Position numbers and translations under genes: made by a program. The notes beneath the pieces were generated by a model. It ran no database searches. It worked only from the letters and a program-made list of their open reading frames with translations, and was not told the origin of the DNA. From an uncultured Burkholderiales bacterium (lineage in GTDB: Bacteria > Pseudomonadota > Gammaproteobacteria > Burkholderiales > Burkholderiaceae_E), in contig CAIUGQ010000163.1 of assembly GCA_903898725.1 (NCBI GenBank), positions 1-5,868 on the forward strand: a stretch of DNA of 5,868 nt, read 5' to 3'. This document shows, in pieces, positions 1 to 5,601 of the stretch. The number at the start of each line of letters is the position of its first letter. Position 1 is the stretch's first letter.

Positions 1-1
1 C

Positions 2-1663
2 GAGACGAACGAGGAGCGGGTCTACACCTTCGCCGAACTGCACCGGGAGGTGCAGCGCATGGCCGCGACGATGCTCGCGCTCGGCGTGGGCCGCGGCGAC
101 CGCGTGCTGATCTACATGCCGATGATCCCCGAGGCGACCTTCGCGATGCTCGCCTGCGCGCGCATCGGTGCGATCCACTCGGTCGTGTTCGGCGGCTTCG
201 CATCGGTCAGCCTCGCCAGCCGCATCGAGGACGCCTCGCCGACGCTGGTGGTGAGCGCCGACGCCGGCTCGCGCGGCGGCAAGGTCGTCCCGTACAAGCC
301 GCTGCTCGACGAGGCGATCCGCCTGTCGACGCACAAGCCGGCCAAGGTGCTGATGGTCGACCGCAAGCTGGCGGCCTTCGAGCCGGTCGCCGGTCGCGAC
401 GAGGACTACGCGGCGATGCGCGCGGCGCATCTCGACGCACAGGTGCCGGTCACCTGGCTCGAGTCGAACGAGTCAAGCTACATCCTGTACAACTCAGGCA
501 CGACCGGAAAGCCCCTGGGCGTGCAGCGCGACGTCGGCGGCTACGCGGTGGCGCTGGCATCGTCGATGAAGCACATCTTCCGCGGCAATCCGGGCGAGAC
601 CTACTTCTGCACCAGCGACATCGGCTGGGTGGTCGGACATTCGTACATCGTCTACGGGCCGCTGATCGGCGGGATGGCGACGATCCTGTACGAAGGCACG
701 CCGGTCCGTCCGGACGCCGGCATCCTGTGGCAGCTGGTCGAGCGGTACGCGGTGACGGTGATGTTCTCCGCGCCGACGGCGATCCGCGTGCTCAAGAAGC
801 AGGATCCCGCCTGGCTGAGCAAGTACGACGTCTCGAGCCTCAAGGCGCTGTTCCTGGCCGGCGAGCCGCTCGACGAGCCGACCTCGAAATGGATCGCCGA
901 CAGCATCGGCCGTCCGATCGTCGACAACTACTGGCAGACCGAGACCGGCTGGCCGATCCTCACCGTGGCGCATGGCATCGAGGAGACGCCCACGAAGATC
1001 GGCAGCCCGGGCCTGCCGATGTACGGCTACGACGTGCGCCTGCTGCACGAGCAGACCGGCGATGAGGTGGGCGCCAACGAGAAGGGCGTGGTGGCGATCG
1101 TGCCGCCGCTGCCGCCGGGCTGCATGCAGACGATCTGGGGCGACGACAAGCGCTTCGTCTCGACCTACTTCGACAGCATCCCGGGACGACAGGTCTACTC
1201 GACCTTCGACTGGGGCATCCGCGACGACGACGGCTACTACTTCATCCTCGGGCGCACCGACGACGTGATCAACGTCGCCGGGCACCGCCTGGGGACCCGC
1301 GAGATCGAGGAGTCGATCTCGAGCCATGCGGCGATCGCCGAGTGCGCGGTGGTCGGTGTGGCCGACGCGCTCAAGGGCCAGGTCGCGGTGGCATTCGCGG
1401 TGCTCAAGGATCCGGCGCTCGCGGCGACGCCGCCGCAGCGTCTGGCGCTCGAGGGTGCGGTGATGGCGGTGGTCGACCGCCAGCTGGGCGCGGTCGCGCG
1501 GCCGGCCCGCGTGCACTTCGTCAACCTGCTGCCGAAGACGCGATCGGGCAAGGTGCTGCGACGCTCGATCCAGGCGGTCTGCGAGGGCCGCGATCCGGGC
1601 GACCTCACGACCATCGAGGATCCGGGGGCACTCGAGGCGCTCAGGCAGACGGTGCGCGGCTGA
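2..1663 (+). CDS. prpE: Propionyl-CoA synthetase (propionate--CoA ligase), 5'-truncated by window edge
   Basis: This cytoplasmic enzyme makes propionyl-CoA from propionate, ATP and CoA through a propionyl-AMP intermediate, feeding the methylcitrate cycle. The frame is open from base 2 (ETNEERVYTFAELHREV), so the gene starts outside the window. The GTG at 50 lies inside the conserved N-terminal region and is not the start. There are 553 residues here; E. coli PrpE has 628, so about 75 are missing. Adenylate-forming (ANL) family motifs appear in order: the ATP-binding P-loop at 479-520 (YILYNSGTTGKPLG), YWQTETGW at 929-952, the hinge-region motif GRTDDVINVAGHRLGTREIEE from 1250, and the C-terminal LPKTRSGK at 1529-1552. 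The lysine of that last motif (1550-1552) is the catalytic one and is known in Salmonella PrpE as an acylation site. The C-terminus (EGRDPGDLTTIEDP) matches PrpE rather than acetyl-CoA synthetase. The P-loop is odd: Leu replaces the second Lys and Asn replaces a Thr. Function is otherwise confident. Confidence 0.95.
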   Translation, partial: ETNEERVYTFAELHREVQRMAATMLALGVGRGDRVLIYMPMIPEATFAMLACARIGAIHSVVFGGFASVSLASRIEDASPTLVVSADAGSRGGKVVPYKPLLDEAIRLSTHKPAKVLMVDRKLAAFEPVAGRDEDYAAMRAAHLDAQVPVTWLESNESSYILYNSGTTGKPLGVQRDVGGYAVALASSMKHIFRGNPGETYFCTSDIGWVVGHSYIVYGPLIGGMATILYEGTPVRPDAGILWQLVERYAVTVMFSAPTAIRVLKKQDPAWLSKYDVSSLKALFLAGEPLDEPTSKWIADSIGRPIVDNYWQTETGWPILTVAHGIEETPTKIGSPGLPMYGYDVRLLHEQTGDEVGANEKGVVAIVPPLPPGCMQTIWGDDKRFVSTYFDSIPGRQVYSTFDWGIRDDDGYYFILGRTDDVINVAGHRLGTREIEESISSHAAIAECAVVGVADALKGQVAVAFAVLKDPALAATPPQRLALEGAVMAVVDRQLGAVARPARVHFVNLLPKTRSGKVLRRSIQAVCEGRDPGDLTTIEDPGALEALRQTVRG

Positions 1664-1669
1664 GGACGC

Positions 1670-1695
1670 GGCGGGGCCCCTTCGGGGCGCCCGCC
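1670..1695 (+). terminator. GC-rich hairpin just after prpE, possible terminator without U-tract
   Basis: Bases 1670-1680 (GGCGGGGCCCC) pair with 1684-1695 across a TTC loop, giving 11 base pairs with a single bulged G at 1689. It begins seven bases after the prpE stop codon. No T-run follows on either strand, so it is not a classical intrinsic terminator. It may instead stabilise the prpE mRNA 3' end or assist termination in the convergent gap with srkA. Confidence 0.55.
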
Positions 1696-1706
1696 AACGA
1701 CCCGGG

Positions 1707-1764
1707 CGACTTCAGGGCGGATCAGGCGGATCAGGCCGATCAGGCGCCTTCAGGCGACTTCAGG
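1707..1764. repeat. Tandem array of six degenerate 9-10-bp units
   Basis: Six consecutive units each end in TCAGG: CGACTTCAGG (1707), GCGGATCAGG (1717), CGGATCAGG (1727), CCGATCAGG (1736), CGCCTTCAGG (1745) and CGACTTCAGG (1755). The first and last are identical, and the GATCAGG type sits in the middle. The array fills most of the convergent gap between prpE and srkA and ends 15 bp before the srkA stop codon. The period is close to one DNA helical turn. It could come from replication slippage or be a protein-binding array; nothing in the sequence decides this. Confidence 0.75.
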
Positions 1765-1772
1765 TGACCTGA
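1760..1772. repeat. Short palindrome at the srkA-proximal end of the tandem array
   Basis: TCAGGT-G-ACCTGA is a 6-bp inverted repeat with one central base. It overlaps the last unit of the tandem array and lies seven bases from the srkA stop codon (1780-1782). The one-base centre cannot form an RNA hairpin loop, so if functional it would act as a DNA site. It may be only a by-product of the neighbouring TCAGG repeats. Confidence 0.5.
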
Positions 1773-1779
1773 TGCGGCG

Positions 1780-2778
1780 TCAGGGCACATCGAGTGCCGG
1801 CTCCGACATCGCCGCGACCTGCTCGCGCAGCTCGAGGATGCGGTCCTGCCAGTAGCGGGCCGTGCCGAACCATGGAAAGGCGGCCGGGAACGCCGGGTCG
1901 GTCCAGCGCCGTGCGACCCACGCGCTGTAGTGGATCAGCCGCAGCGTCCGCAGCGGTTCGATCAGCTGCAGTTCGCGGCGGTCGAAGTCCATGAAGTCGC
2001 GGTAGCCGTCGAGCACCTCGACCAGTTGACGGGTCATGTCCGGTGCATCGCCCGACAGCAGCATCCACAGGTCCTGCACCGCCGGACCGGTGCGCGCGTC
2101 GTCGAAGTCGACGAAGTGCGGCCCGTCGTCGGTCCACAGCACGTTGCCGGCATGACAGTCGCCGTGCAGCCGGATGGTGTGCAGCGGCCCGACGCGATCG
2201 AAGGCGGCCTGCACGGCGTCGATGCACTGATCGACCACCGCGCGCCAGGCGGGCAGCAGCTCGGGCGGGAGGGCCTCGTGGCGCAGCAGCCAGTCGCGCG
2301 GCTCCCGGCCGAAGGCGTCGATGTCGAGTACCGGCCGCTCCCGGAACGGGGCGATCGCGCCGACCGCGTGGATGCGGCCGATGAAGCGGCCCAGCCAGGC
2401 GAGCGTCTCGGGATCCTCGAGTTCCGGCGCACGTCCGCCGCGTCGGGGGTAGACCGCGAAGCGCCAGGCCTCGTGATGGTGCAGGGTCCTGCCGTCGACC
2501 TCGATCGGCGGGACGACCGGAATCTCGTGGCCGGCCAGCTCGAGCGTGAACTGATGCTCCTCGAGGATCTGGGCATCGGTCCAGCGATGGGGGCGGTAGA
2601 ACTTCGCGACGACGCTGCCGCCGTCCTCCAGCCACACCTGATAGACGCGGTTCTCGTAGCTGTTGAGCGCCAGCAGTCGGCCGTCGCCGCGCCAGCCGGC
2701 GGTCTCCAGCGTGTCGAGGATCCTGCCGGGCTCGAGCAGCGCGAAAGGGTGGGGCGGGGCATCCGGGTCGACGAGCAT
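1780..2778 (-). CDS. srkA: Stress response Ser/Thr protein kinase SrkA (YihE/RdoA family)
   Basis: This 332-residue cytoplasmic protein kinase has the aminoglycoside-phosphotransferase/choline-kinase fold; E. coli SrkA has 328 residues and resembles it along its length. Visible motifs are LNSYENRVYQ near 38-47, the nucleotide-binding lysine K59 in VVAKFYRP, RWTDAQILEEHQF at about 65-77, the catalytic loop LHGDCHAGN at 204-212 (D207 as catalytic base), and the metal-binding segment FVDFDDAR at 222-229 (D224). The C-terminal half carries the family stretch GPAVQDLWMLL and ends with an RRWTDPAFP...PWF region. In E. coli, SrkA belongs to the Cpx envelope-stress regulon and protects against stress-induced death. 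There it sits upstream of dsbA; here prpE faces it and an ElyC-like gene diverges from it. The ATG at 2778 is chosen because the homology begins just inside it and no other in-frame ATG is nearby. No clear Shine-Dalgarno sequence precedes it. Confidence 0.95.
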   Translation of the reverse strand: MLVDPDAPPHPFALLEPGRILDTLETAGWRGDGRLLALNSYENRVYQVWLEDGGSVVAKFYRPHRWTDAQILEEHQFTLELAGHEIPVVPPIEVDGRTLHHHEAWRFAVYPRRGGRAPELEDPETLAWLGRFIGRIHAVGAIAPFRERPVLDIDAFGREPRDWLLRHEALPPELLPAWRAVVDQCIDAVQAAFDRVGPLHTIRLHGDCHAGNVLWTDDGPHFVDFDDARTGPAVQDLWMLLSGDAPDMTRQLVEVLDGYRDFMDFDRRELQLIEPLRTLRLIHYSAWVARRWTDPAFPAAFPWFGTARYWQDRILELREQVAAMSEPALDVP

Positions 2779-2783
2779 TGCCC

Positions 2784-2789
2784 ATTCTA
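2784..2789 (-). promoter_or_regulatory. Candidate srkA -10 box, very close to the start codon
   Basis: On the minus strand TAGAAT differs from the TATAAT consensus at one base. It ends five bases before the srkA ATG, so transcription would start at or next to the start codon, giving a leaderless or nearly leaderless mRNA. This agrees with the lack of a ribosome-binding site. No -35 hexamer is visible at the usual spacing, where the sequence is GC repeat. Confidence 0.4.
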
Positions 2790-2843
2790 TGCGCCGGCCG
2801 CGGCCGAGCCGCCCCGATGCGACCGGCCGCAGCCGAGCCGCCC
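2789..2843. repeat. 28-bp-period tandem duplication in the srkA/elyC divergent control region
   Basis: Copy A is 2789-2814 and copy B is 2817-2843. Aligned, they match at 25 of 26 positions; copy B also has one extra A (2822), and the single substitution is G2802 against A2831. Copy A contains the perfect palindrome CGGCCGCGGCCG (2795-2806), which the substitution breaks in copy B. The repeat lies almost exactly between two candidate -10 boxes facing opposite ways, where -35 elements or operator sites would be expected. Confidence 0.85.
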
Positions 2844-2844
2844 G

Positions 2845-2850
2845 TACACT
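2845..2850 (+). promoter_or_regulatory. Candidate -10 box for the ElyC-like gene
   Basis: TACACT resembles TATAAT at the key first, second, fourth and last positions and ends 37 bases before the proposed start codon. No -35 hexamer is recognisable upstream. The same octamer CGTACACT recurs upstream of the MFS gene, which supports a promoter role for both. It also argues against translation starting at the in-frame ATG at 2789, which would lie upstream of the transcript. Confidence 0.4.
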
Positions 2851-2874
2851 GGCGGGCGGGTCGCCGGGGCGGCC

Positions 2875-2880
2875 GGAGGG
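2875..2880 (+). promoter_or_regulatory. Shine-Dalgarno sequence deciding the CTG start of the ElyC-like gene
   Basis: GGAGGG lies seven bases before the CTG at 2888, which is ideal spacing. It is too close to the ATC at 2882, and too far from the GTG at 2915, to serve either well. It is the main reason for choosing CTG. Confidence 0.55.
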
Positions 2881-2887
2881 TATCGGG

Positions 2888-3679
2888 CTGGATCCGTTCG
2901 AACTGAAGCTGCTCGTGCGCGCACTGCTCGTGCCGCCCGCTGCGCCCCTGATCATCGCGGTCGCCGGCCTGGTGCTGACGAAATGGCGTCCCCGCATGGG
3001 TCGCCTGCTCGCGGCGGCGGGCGTCGCATCGGCATGGCTGCTGGCCACGCCGCTCGTTGCGGACGGCCTGGCCGCGATCGTCGAAGCCGGGCAGCGTCCG
3101 CTCGATGCGGCGGGCTGGCAGGCCGCGCGCGACGGCCCATCGCCCCCGCAAGCGGTCGTGGTGCTCGGTGCCGGCATCGTGCCGGACCGCTCCGCCGGAG
3201 CGGGGCGCGAGCGACTGAGCCCGCGCAGCCTCGAGCGTGCGGCAGCCGGCGCGAGGACGGCGCGCGCGACCGGGCTGCCGGTGATGGTGTGCGGCGGCCG
3301 CCCGATCGACACCCGCGAGTCCGAGGCGGGCCTGCTGCGGCGCGCCTTGGAGACCGATCTCGGCGTTCCCGTGCGCTGGGCCGAGGACCGCTCGCGCGAC
3401 ACGTCCGAGAACGCGGTCCACGCCGCCGCCATCCTCGGCGCCGACGGCGTGCGGCGGATCGTGCTCGTGACCCATGCGCATCACATGCGCCGCGCCCGGT
3501 CCGCCTTCGAGTCGGCGGGCTTCACCGTGCTGCCCGCGCCGCACGATCCGCTCTCCGGTCGGCTGGGCACGCCGGGGCCCCGTGATCTGCTGCCGACGCC
3601 GGAGGCCGCGACGGCCTCGAGCATCGCCGTCCACGAGCTCATCGGTCGGACCTGGCAGGCCCTGCAGACAGGCCGCTGA
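2888..3679 (+). CDS. ElyC/YdcF-type DUF218 membrane-anchored protein
   Basis: The 263-residue protein has two N-terminal hydrophobic segments (about 10-30 and 38-57) followed by a DUF218 domain, the layout of E. coli ElyC (259 residues). Domain features are the opening strand QAVVVLGAGI (88-97), VMVCGGRP (132-139), the conserved SRDTSENA segment (169-176) and LVTHAHHMRRA (193-203), followed by GFTVLPAPHDP (211-221). In E. coli, ElyC supports envelope biogenesis and peptidoglycan integrity; the family's biochemical activity is not well established. The start is assigned to CTG at 2888: the Shine-Dalgarno GGAGGG is seven bases upstream, the length matches ElyC, and the following DPFELKLLVRALLVPP resembles family N-termini. 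GTG at 2915 would remove nine residues. ATG at 2789 would add an Arg/Pro-rich 33-residue tail. The family call is confident; ElyC versus a YdcF/SanA-like paralogue is not settled, so no symbol is given. Confidence 0.88.
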   Translation: MDPFELKLLVRALLVPPAAPLIIAVAGLVLTKWRPRMGRLLAAAGVASAWLLATPLVADGLAAIVEAGQRPLDAAGWQAARDGPSPPQAVVVLGAGIVPDRSAGAGRERLSPRSLERAAAGARTARATGLPVMVCGGRPIDTRESEAGLLRRALETDLGVPVRWAEDRSRDTSENAVHAAAILGADGVRRIVLVTHAHHMRRARSAFESAGFTVLPAPHDPLSGRLGTPGPRDLLPTPEAATASSIAVHELIGRTWQALQTGR

Positions 3680-3706
3680 ACCGACGCCGGCCGGATCACC
3701 CCACGG

Positions 3707-3734
3707 CCGACAGCGGCAGCGAAGGACGTACACT
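3707..3734 (+). promoter_or_regulatory. Candidate promoter of the MFS-GlcG/HbpS gene pair
   Basis: CCGACA (3707-3712, four of six matches to TTGACA) and TACACT (3729-3734) are separated by 16 bases. The -10 box ends 50 bases before the MFS start codon, and the octamer CGTACACT is shared with the region upstream of the ElyC-like gene. No terminator is evident after the ElyC-like stop codon at 3679, so read-through from that gene is also possible. Confidence 0.4.
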
Positions 3735-3784
3735 CACGCCCGCCGCGCGCGGCCTTCGCCCGCCGGTCCAGAGGTGACCCCGAC

Positions 3785-5113
3785 ATGGCCCTGTTCGATC
3801 GATCGGCGCTGAATCCTGGCGTGCCGCCCCGCGAGGTCGGCGCCTGGGCGATGTACGACTTCGCGAACTCGGGCTACACGACGGTGGTGCTGACCGCCGT
3901 GTTCAATGCGTATTTCGTGGGTGTGGTCGCCGAGCGCGCCGACTGGGCCACGCTCGCCTGGACCGTCGCGCTCGCGATTTCGAACATCGCGGTGACACTC
4001 ACCATGCCGGCGATCGGCGCGTGGGCGGACCTGCATGCGGCCAAGAAGCCGCTGATGCTGGTCGCGACGCTCGGCTGCATCGTGTCGACCGCGGCGCTGG
4101 CGCTGGTCGGACGCGGCGACGTGGCGTTCGCGATGCTCGTGATCGCGCTGTCAAACTGGTTCTTTTCGGTGGGCGAAGCACTCGCCGGCGCCTTCCTGCC
4201 CGAACTCGCCCGCCCGGAGACCCTCGGCAAGGTCTCGGGCTGGGGCTGGAGCTTCGGCTACTTCGGCGGCATGCTGGCCCTCGGCCTGTCGCTCGCCTGG
4301 GTGCTGACGGCACAGGGTCGGGGCGAGACGGCCGAGCAGTTCGTGCCGCCGACCATGTTGATCGTCGCGGCGGTCTTCGCCGCGGCGGCCCTGCCTGCGT
4401 TCCTGGTGCTGCGCGAGCGTGCCGTGCCGAATCCGTCGGCGGCGGGGCAGGGGGCAGGCATCGGCGAGGCACTGCGCCAGGTCCGGGACACCCTCGGCAA
4501 GGCCCGCCGCTACCGCGACTTCTGGCAGCTGATGCTGTGCGGCGCCGCCTACCAGGCCGGCATCTCGGTGGTGATCGCGCTCGCCGCGGTCTACGCCGAG
4601 GAGGCGATGGGCTTCGCCCAGCAGGACACGATGATGCTGGTGTTCCTCGTGAACATCGCGGCGGCCGCGGGTGCCTTCGCCTTCGGGTATGCGCAGGACC
4701 GCGTCGGCCACAAGACCGCGCTCGCCTGGACGCTGGTCGGCTGGATCGTGATGGTGGGCATCGCCGGCTTCACCCGCAGCGTCGCGATGTTCTGGGTTGC
4801 CGCCGCGCTCGCCGGGCTGTGCATGGGCTCGAGCCAGTCCTGCGGCCGGGCGATGGTCGGCTACCTTGCCCCGCCCGCGCACGTGGCCGAGTTCTTCGGG
4901 CTGTGGGCGCTGGCGACGCGGCTGTCCGCGGTCGTCGGCCCGCTCGTCTACGGCCTGGTCACCTGGCTGACCGCCGGCAACCACCGGCTCGCGATCCTCG
5001 CGACCGGCAGCTTCTTCGTGCTCGGCCTCGTGCTGCTGCGGGCGATCGACGTCGAGCGCGGCCATGCCGCGGCCCGCGCCGATGCCGCGCCGCCGACGCC
5101 CGCATCCCTCTGA
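3785..5113 (+). CDS. UMF1-family MFS transporter (vacuole effluxer Atg22-like)
   Basis: This 442-residue inner-membrane transporter, with about twelve hydrophobic segments, belongs to the UMF1/Atg22-like branch of the major facilitator superfamily. It carries the family's N-terminal signature WAMYDFANSGY (21-31) ahead of the first membrane helix, an MFS motif-A-like loop GAWADLHAAKKP (78-89), and SGWGWSFGYFGG (151-162). A second motif A, GYAQDRVGHK (301-310), opens the second half, followed by a conserved loop from SSQSCGRAMVGYLAPP to AEFFGLW (349-374). The basic cytoplasmic stretch at about 208-245 is the usual central loop. The yeast relative Atg22 exports amino acids from the vacuole, but bacterial substrates are mostly unknown and none can be assigned here. 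The ATG is supported by GAGGTGA at 3771-3777, seven bases upstream. Only 35 bp separate it from the next gene, so the two are probably co-transcribed. The Ala/Pro-rich C-terminal tail looks disordered. Confidence 0.92.
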   Translation: MALFDRSALNPGVPPREVGAWAMYDFANSGYTTVVLTAVFNAYFVGVVAERADWATLAWTVALAISNIAVTLTMPAIGAWADLHAAKKPLMLVATLGCIVSTAALALVGRGDVAFAMLVIALSNWFFSVGEALAGAFLPELARPETLGKVSGWGWSFGYFGGMLALGLSLAWVLTAQGRGETAEQFVPPTMLIVAAVFAAAALPAFLVLRERAVPNPSAAGQGAGIGEALRQVRDTLGKARRYRDFWQLMLCGAAYQAGISVVIALAAVYAEEAMGFAQQDTMMLVFLVNIAAAAGAFAFGYAQDRVGHKTALAWTLVGWIVMVGIAGFTRSVAMFWVAAALAGLCMGSSQSCGRAMVGYLAPPAHVAEFFGLWALATRLSAVVGPLVYGLVTWLTAGNHRLAILATGSFFVLGLVLLRAIDVERGHAAARADAAPPTPASL

Positions 5114-5148
5114 TCCGATCCACCCCCAAACCCGACTGAGGTAAGACG

Positions 5149-5553
5149 ATGTTCACCAAGACCATGCTGGCCGCCGACGATGTCGCGAACGTGCTCGCGG
5201 CTGCCGAGACCGAGGCACGCAGCAACAACTGGGCGGTCACGATCGCCATCTGCGACGACGGCGGCCACCTGCTCGCCATGAAGCGCCTCGACGGCGTGGC
5301 GCCGATCTCGGCCTACATCGCGCCCGAGAAGGCGCGCTGCGCTGCGCTGGGCCGACGCGACAGCGGCGTGTACGAGAAGATGATCAACGAGGGACGGGTC
5401 TCGTTCCTGTCGGCGCCGGTGATGGCCGGCATGCTCGAGGGCGGCGTGCCGATCGTGGTCGGCGGGCAGGTCGTCGGCGCCGTCGGGGTCTCGGGCGTCA
5501 AGTCGAGCGAGGACGCCCAGATCGCGCGCGCCGGCATCGCGGCGCTGGGCTGA
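5149..5553 (+). CDS. GlcG/HbpS family protein (DUF336, haem-binding/degrading type)
   Basis: The product is a small (134 residues) single-domain protein with no signal peptide or membrane segment, so probably cytoplasmic. Family features are the N-terminal helix MLAADDVANVLAAAETEA, a strand WAVTIAICDDGGHLLAMKRLDG (28-49), the helix APEKARCAALGRR (58-70), and the C-terminal GGVPIVVGGQVVGAVGVSG (98-116) followed by DAQIARAGI. Relatives include GlcG of glycolate-utilisation operons and the haem-binding HbpS of Streptomyces. The family also contains many members of unknown role, and no glc genes are visible here. The start is supported by GAGG at 5138-5141, seven bases upstream. It follows the MFS gene by 35 bp and is probably the last gene of that operon. 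Possible roles are binding a small ligand or haem linked to the transporter, but this is inference from position only. Confidence 0.9.
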   Translation: MFTKTMLAADDVANVLAAAETEARSNNWAVTIAICDDGGHLLAMKRLDGVAPISAYIAPEKARCAALGRRDSGVYEKMINEGRVSFLSAPVMAGMLEGGVPIVVGGQVVGAVGVSGVKSSEDAQIARAGIAALG

Positions 5554-5569
5554 CGGCTCGGCAGCGCAC

Positions 5570-5601
5570 AAAAGAAAAGAGGAACGCCGAAGCGTTCCTC
5601 T
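5570..5601 (-). terminator. Strong intrinsic terminator for minus-strand transcription
   Basis: A perfect 10-bp stem AGAGGAACGC (5578-5587) / GCGTTCCTCT (5592-5601) closes a four-base loop. Read on the minus strand the loop is TTCG closed by C-G, a very stable UUCG tetraloop, and the stem runs straight into TTTCTTTTGTG: a textbook Rho-independent terminator. On the plus strand the stem lies 24 bases after the GlcG/HbpS stop codon with A-rich sequence before it but no T-run after it. It would work less well in that direction, though it may still end the plus-strand operon. Confidence 0.9.

Noticed and set aside
50..52. GTG as the prpE start codon
   Set aside because: Conserved PrpE sequence continues upstream to the window edge in the same frame, so this is an internal valine codon.
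494..1516. 340-codon open frame on the minus strand opposite prpE
   Set aside because: It lies fully antisense to a clearly conserved enzyme. Its translation is rich in Arg, His, Asp and Ala with no recognisable domain, as expected for shadow frames in GC-rich DNA.
1707..1764. Tandem array as a CRISPR array
   Set aside because: The units are only 9-10 bp and directly adjacent, with no spacers and no cas genes.
2789..2887. In-frame ATG at 2789 as start of the ElyC-like gene
   Set aside because: It would add an Arg/Pro-rich tail encoded by the tandem duplication, has no good ribosome-binding site, and lies upstream of the likely -10 box.
2779..3432. Long upstream extension of the srkA frame
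   Set aside because: The open frame continues upstream, but srkA homology begins at the ATG at 2778. The extension is antisense to the ElyC-like gene and lacks a plausible start near 2778.
1930..3585. 551-codon plus-strand open frame across srkA and the ElyC-like gene
   Set aside because: Its first half is antisense to srkA and its second half is a shifted frame of the ElyC-like gene. The composition is low-complexity Arg/Ala/Gly-rich and no domain is seen.
1760..3733. 657-codon minus-strand open frame
   Set aside because: It is out of frame with srkA and antisense to the ElyC-like gene, with no family features. It is a GC-driven artefact.
4021..5139. Plus-strand open frame overlapping the MFS gene, and its antisense counterpart at 4151-5065
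   Set aside because: Both are alternative frames of a well-supported transporter gene and have Arg/Gly- or Asp/His-rich translations without domains.
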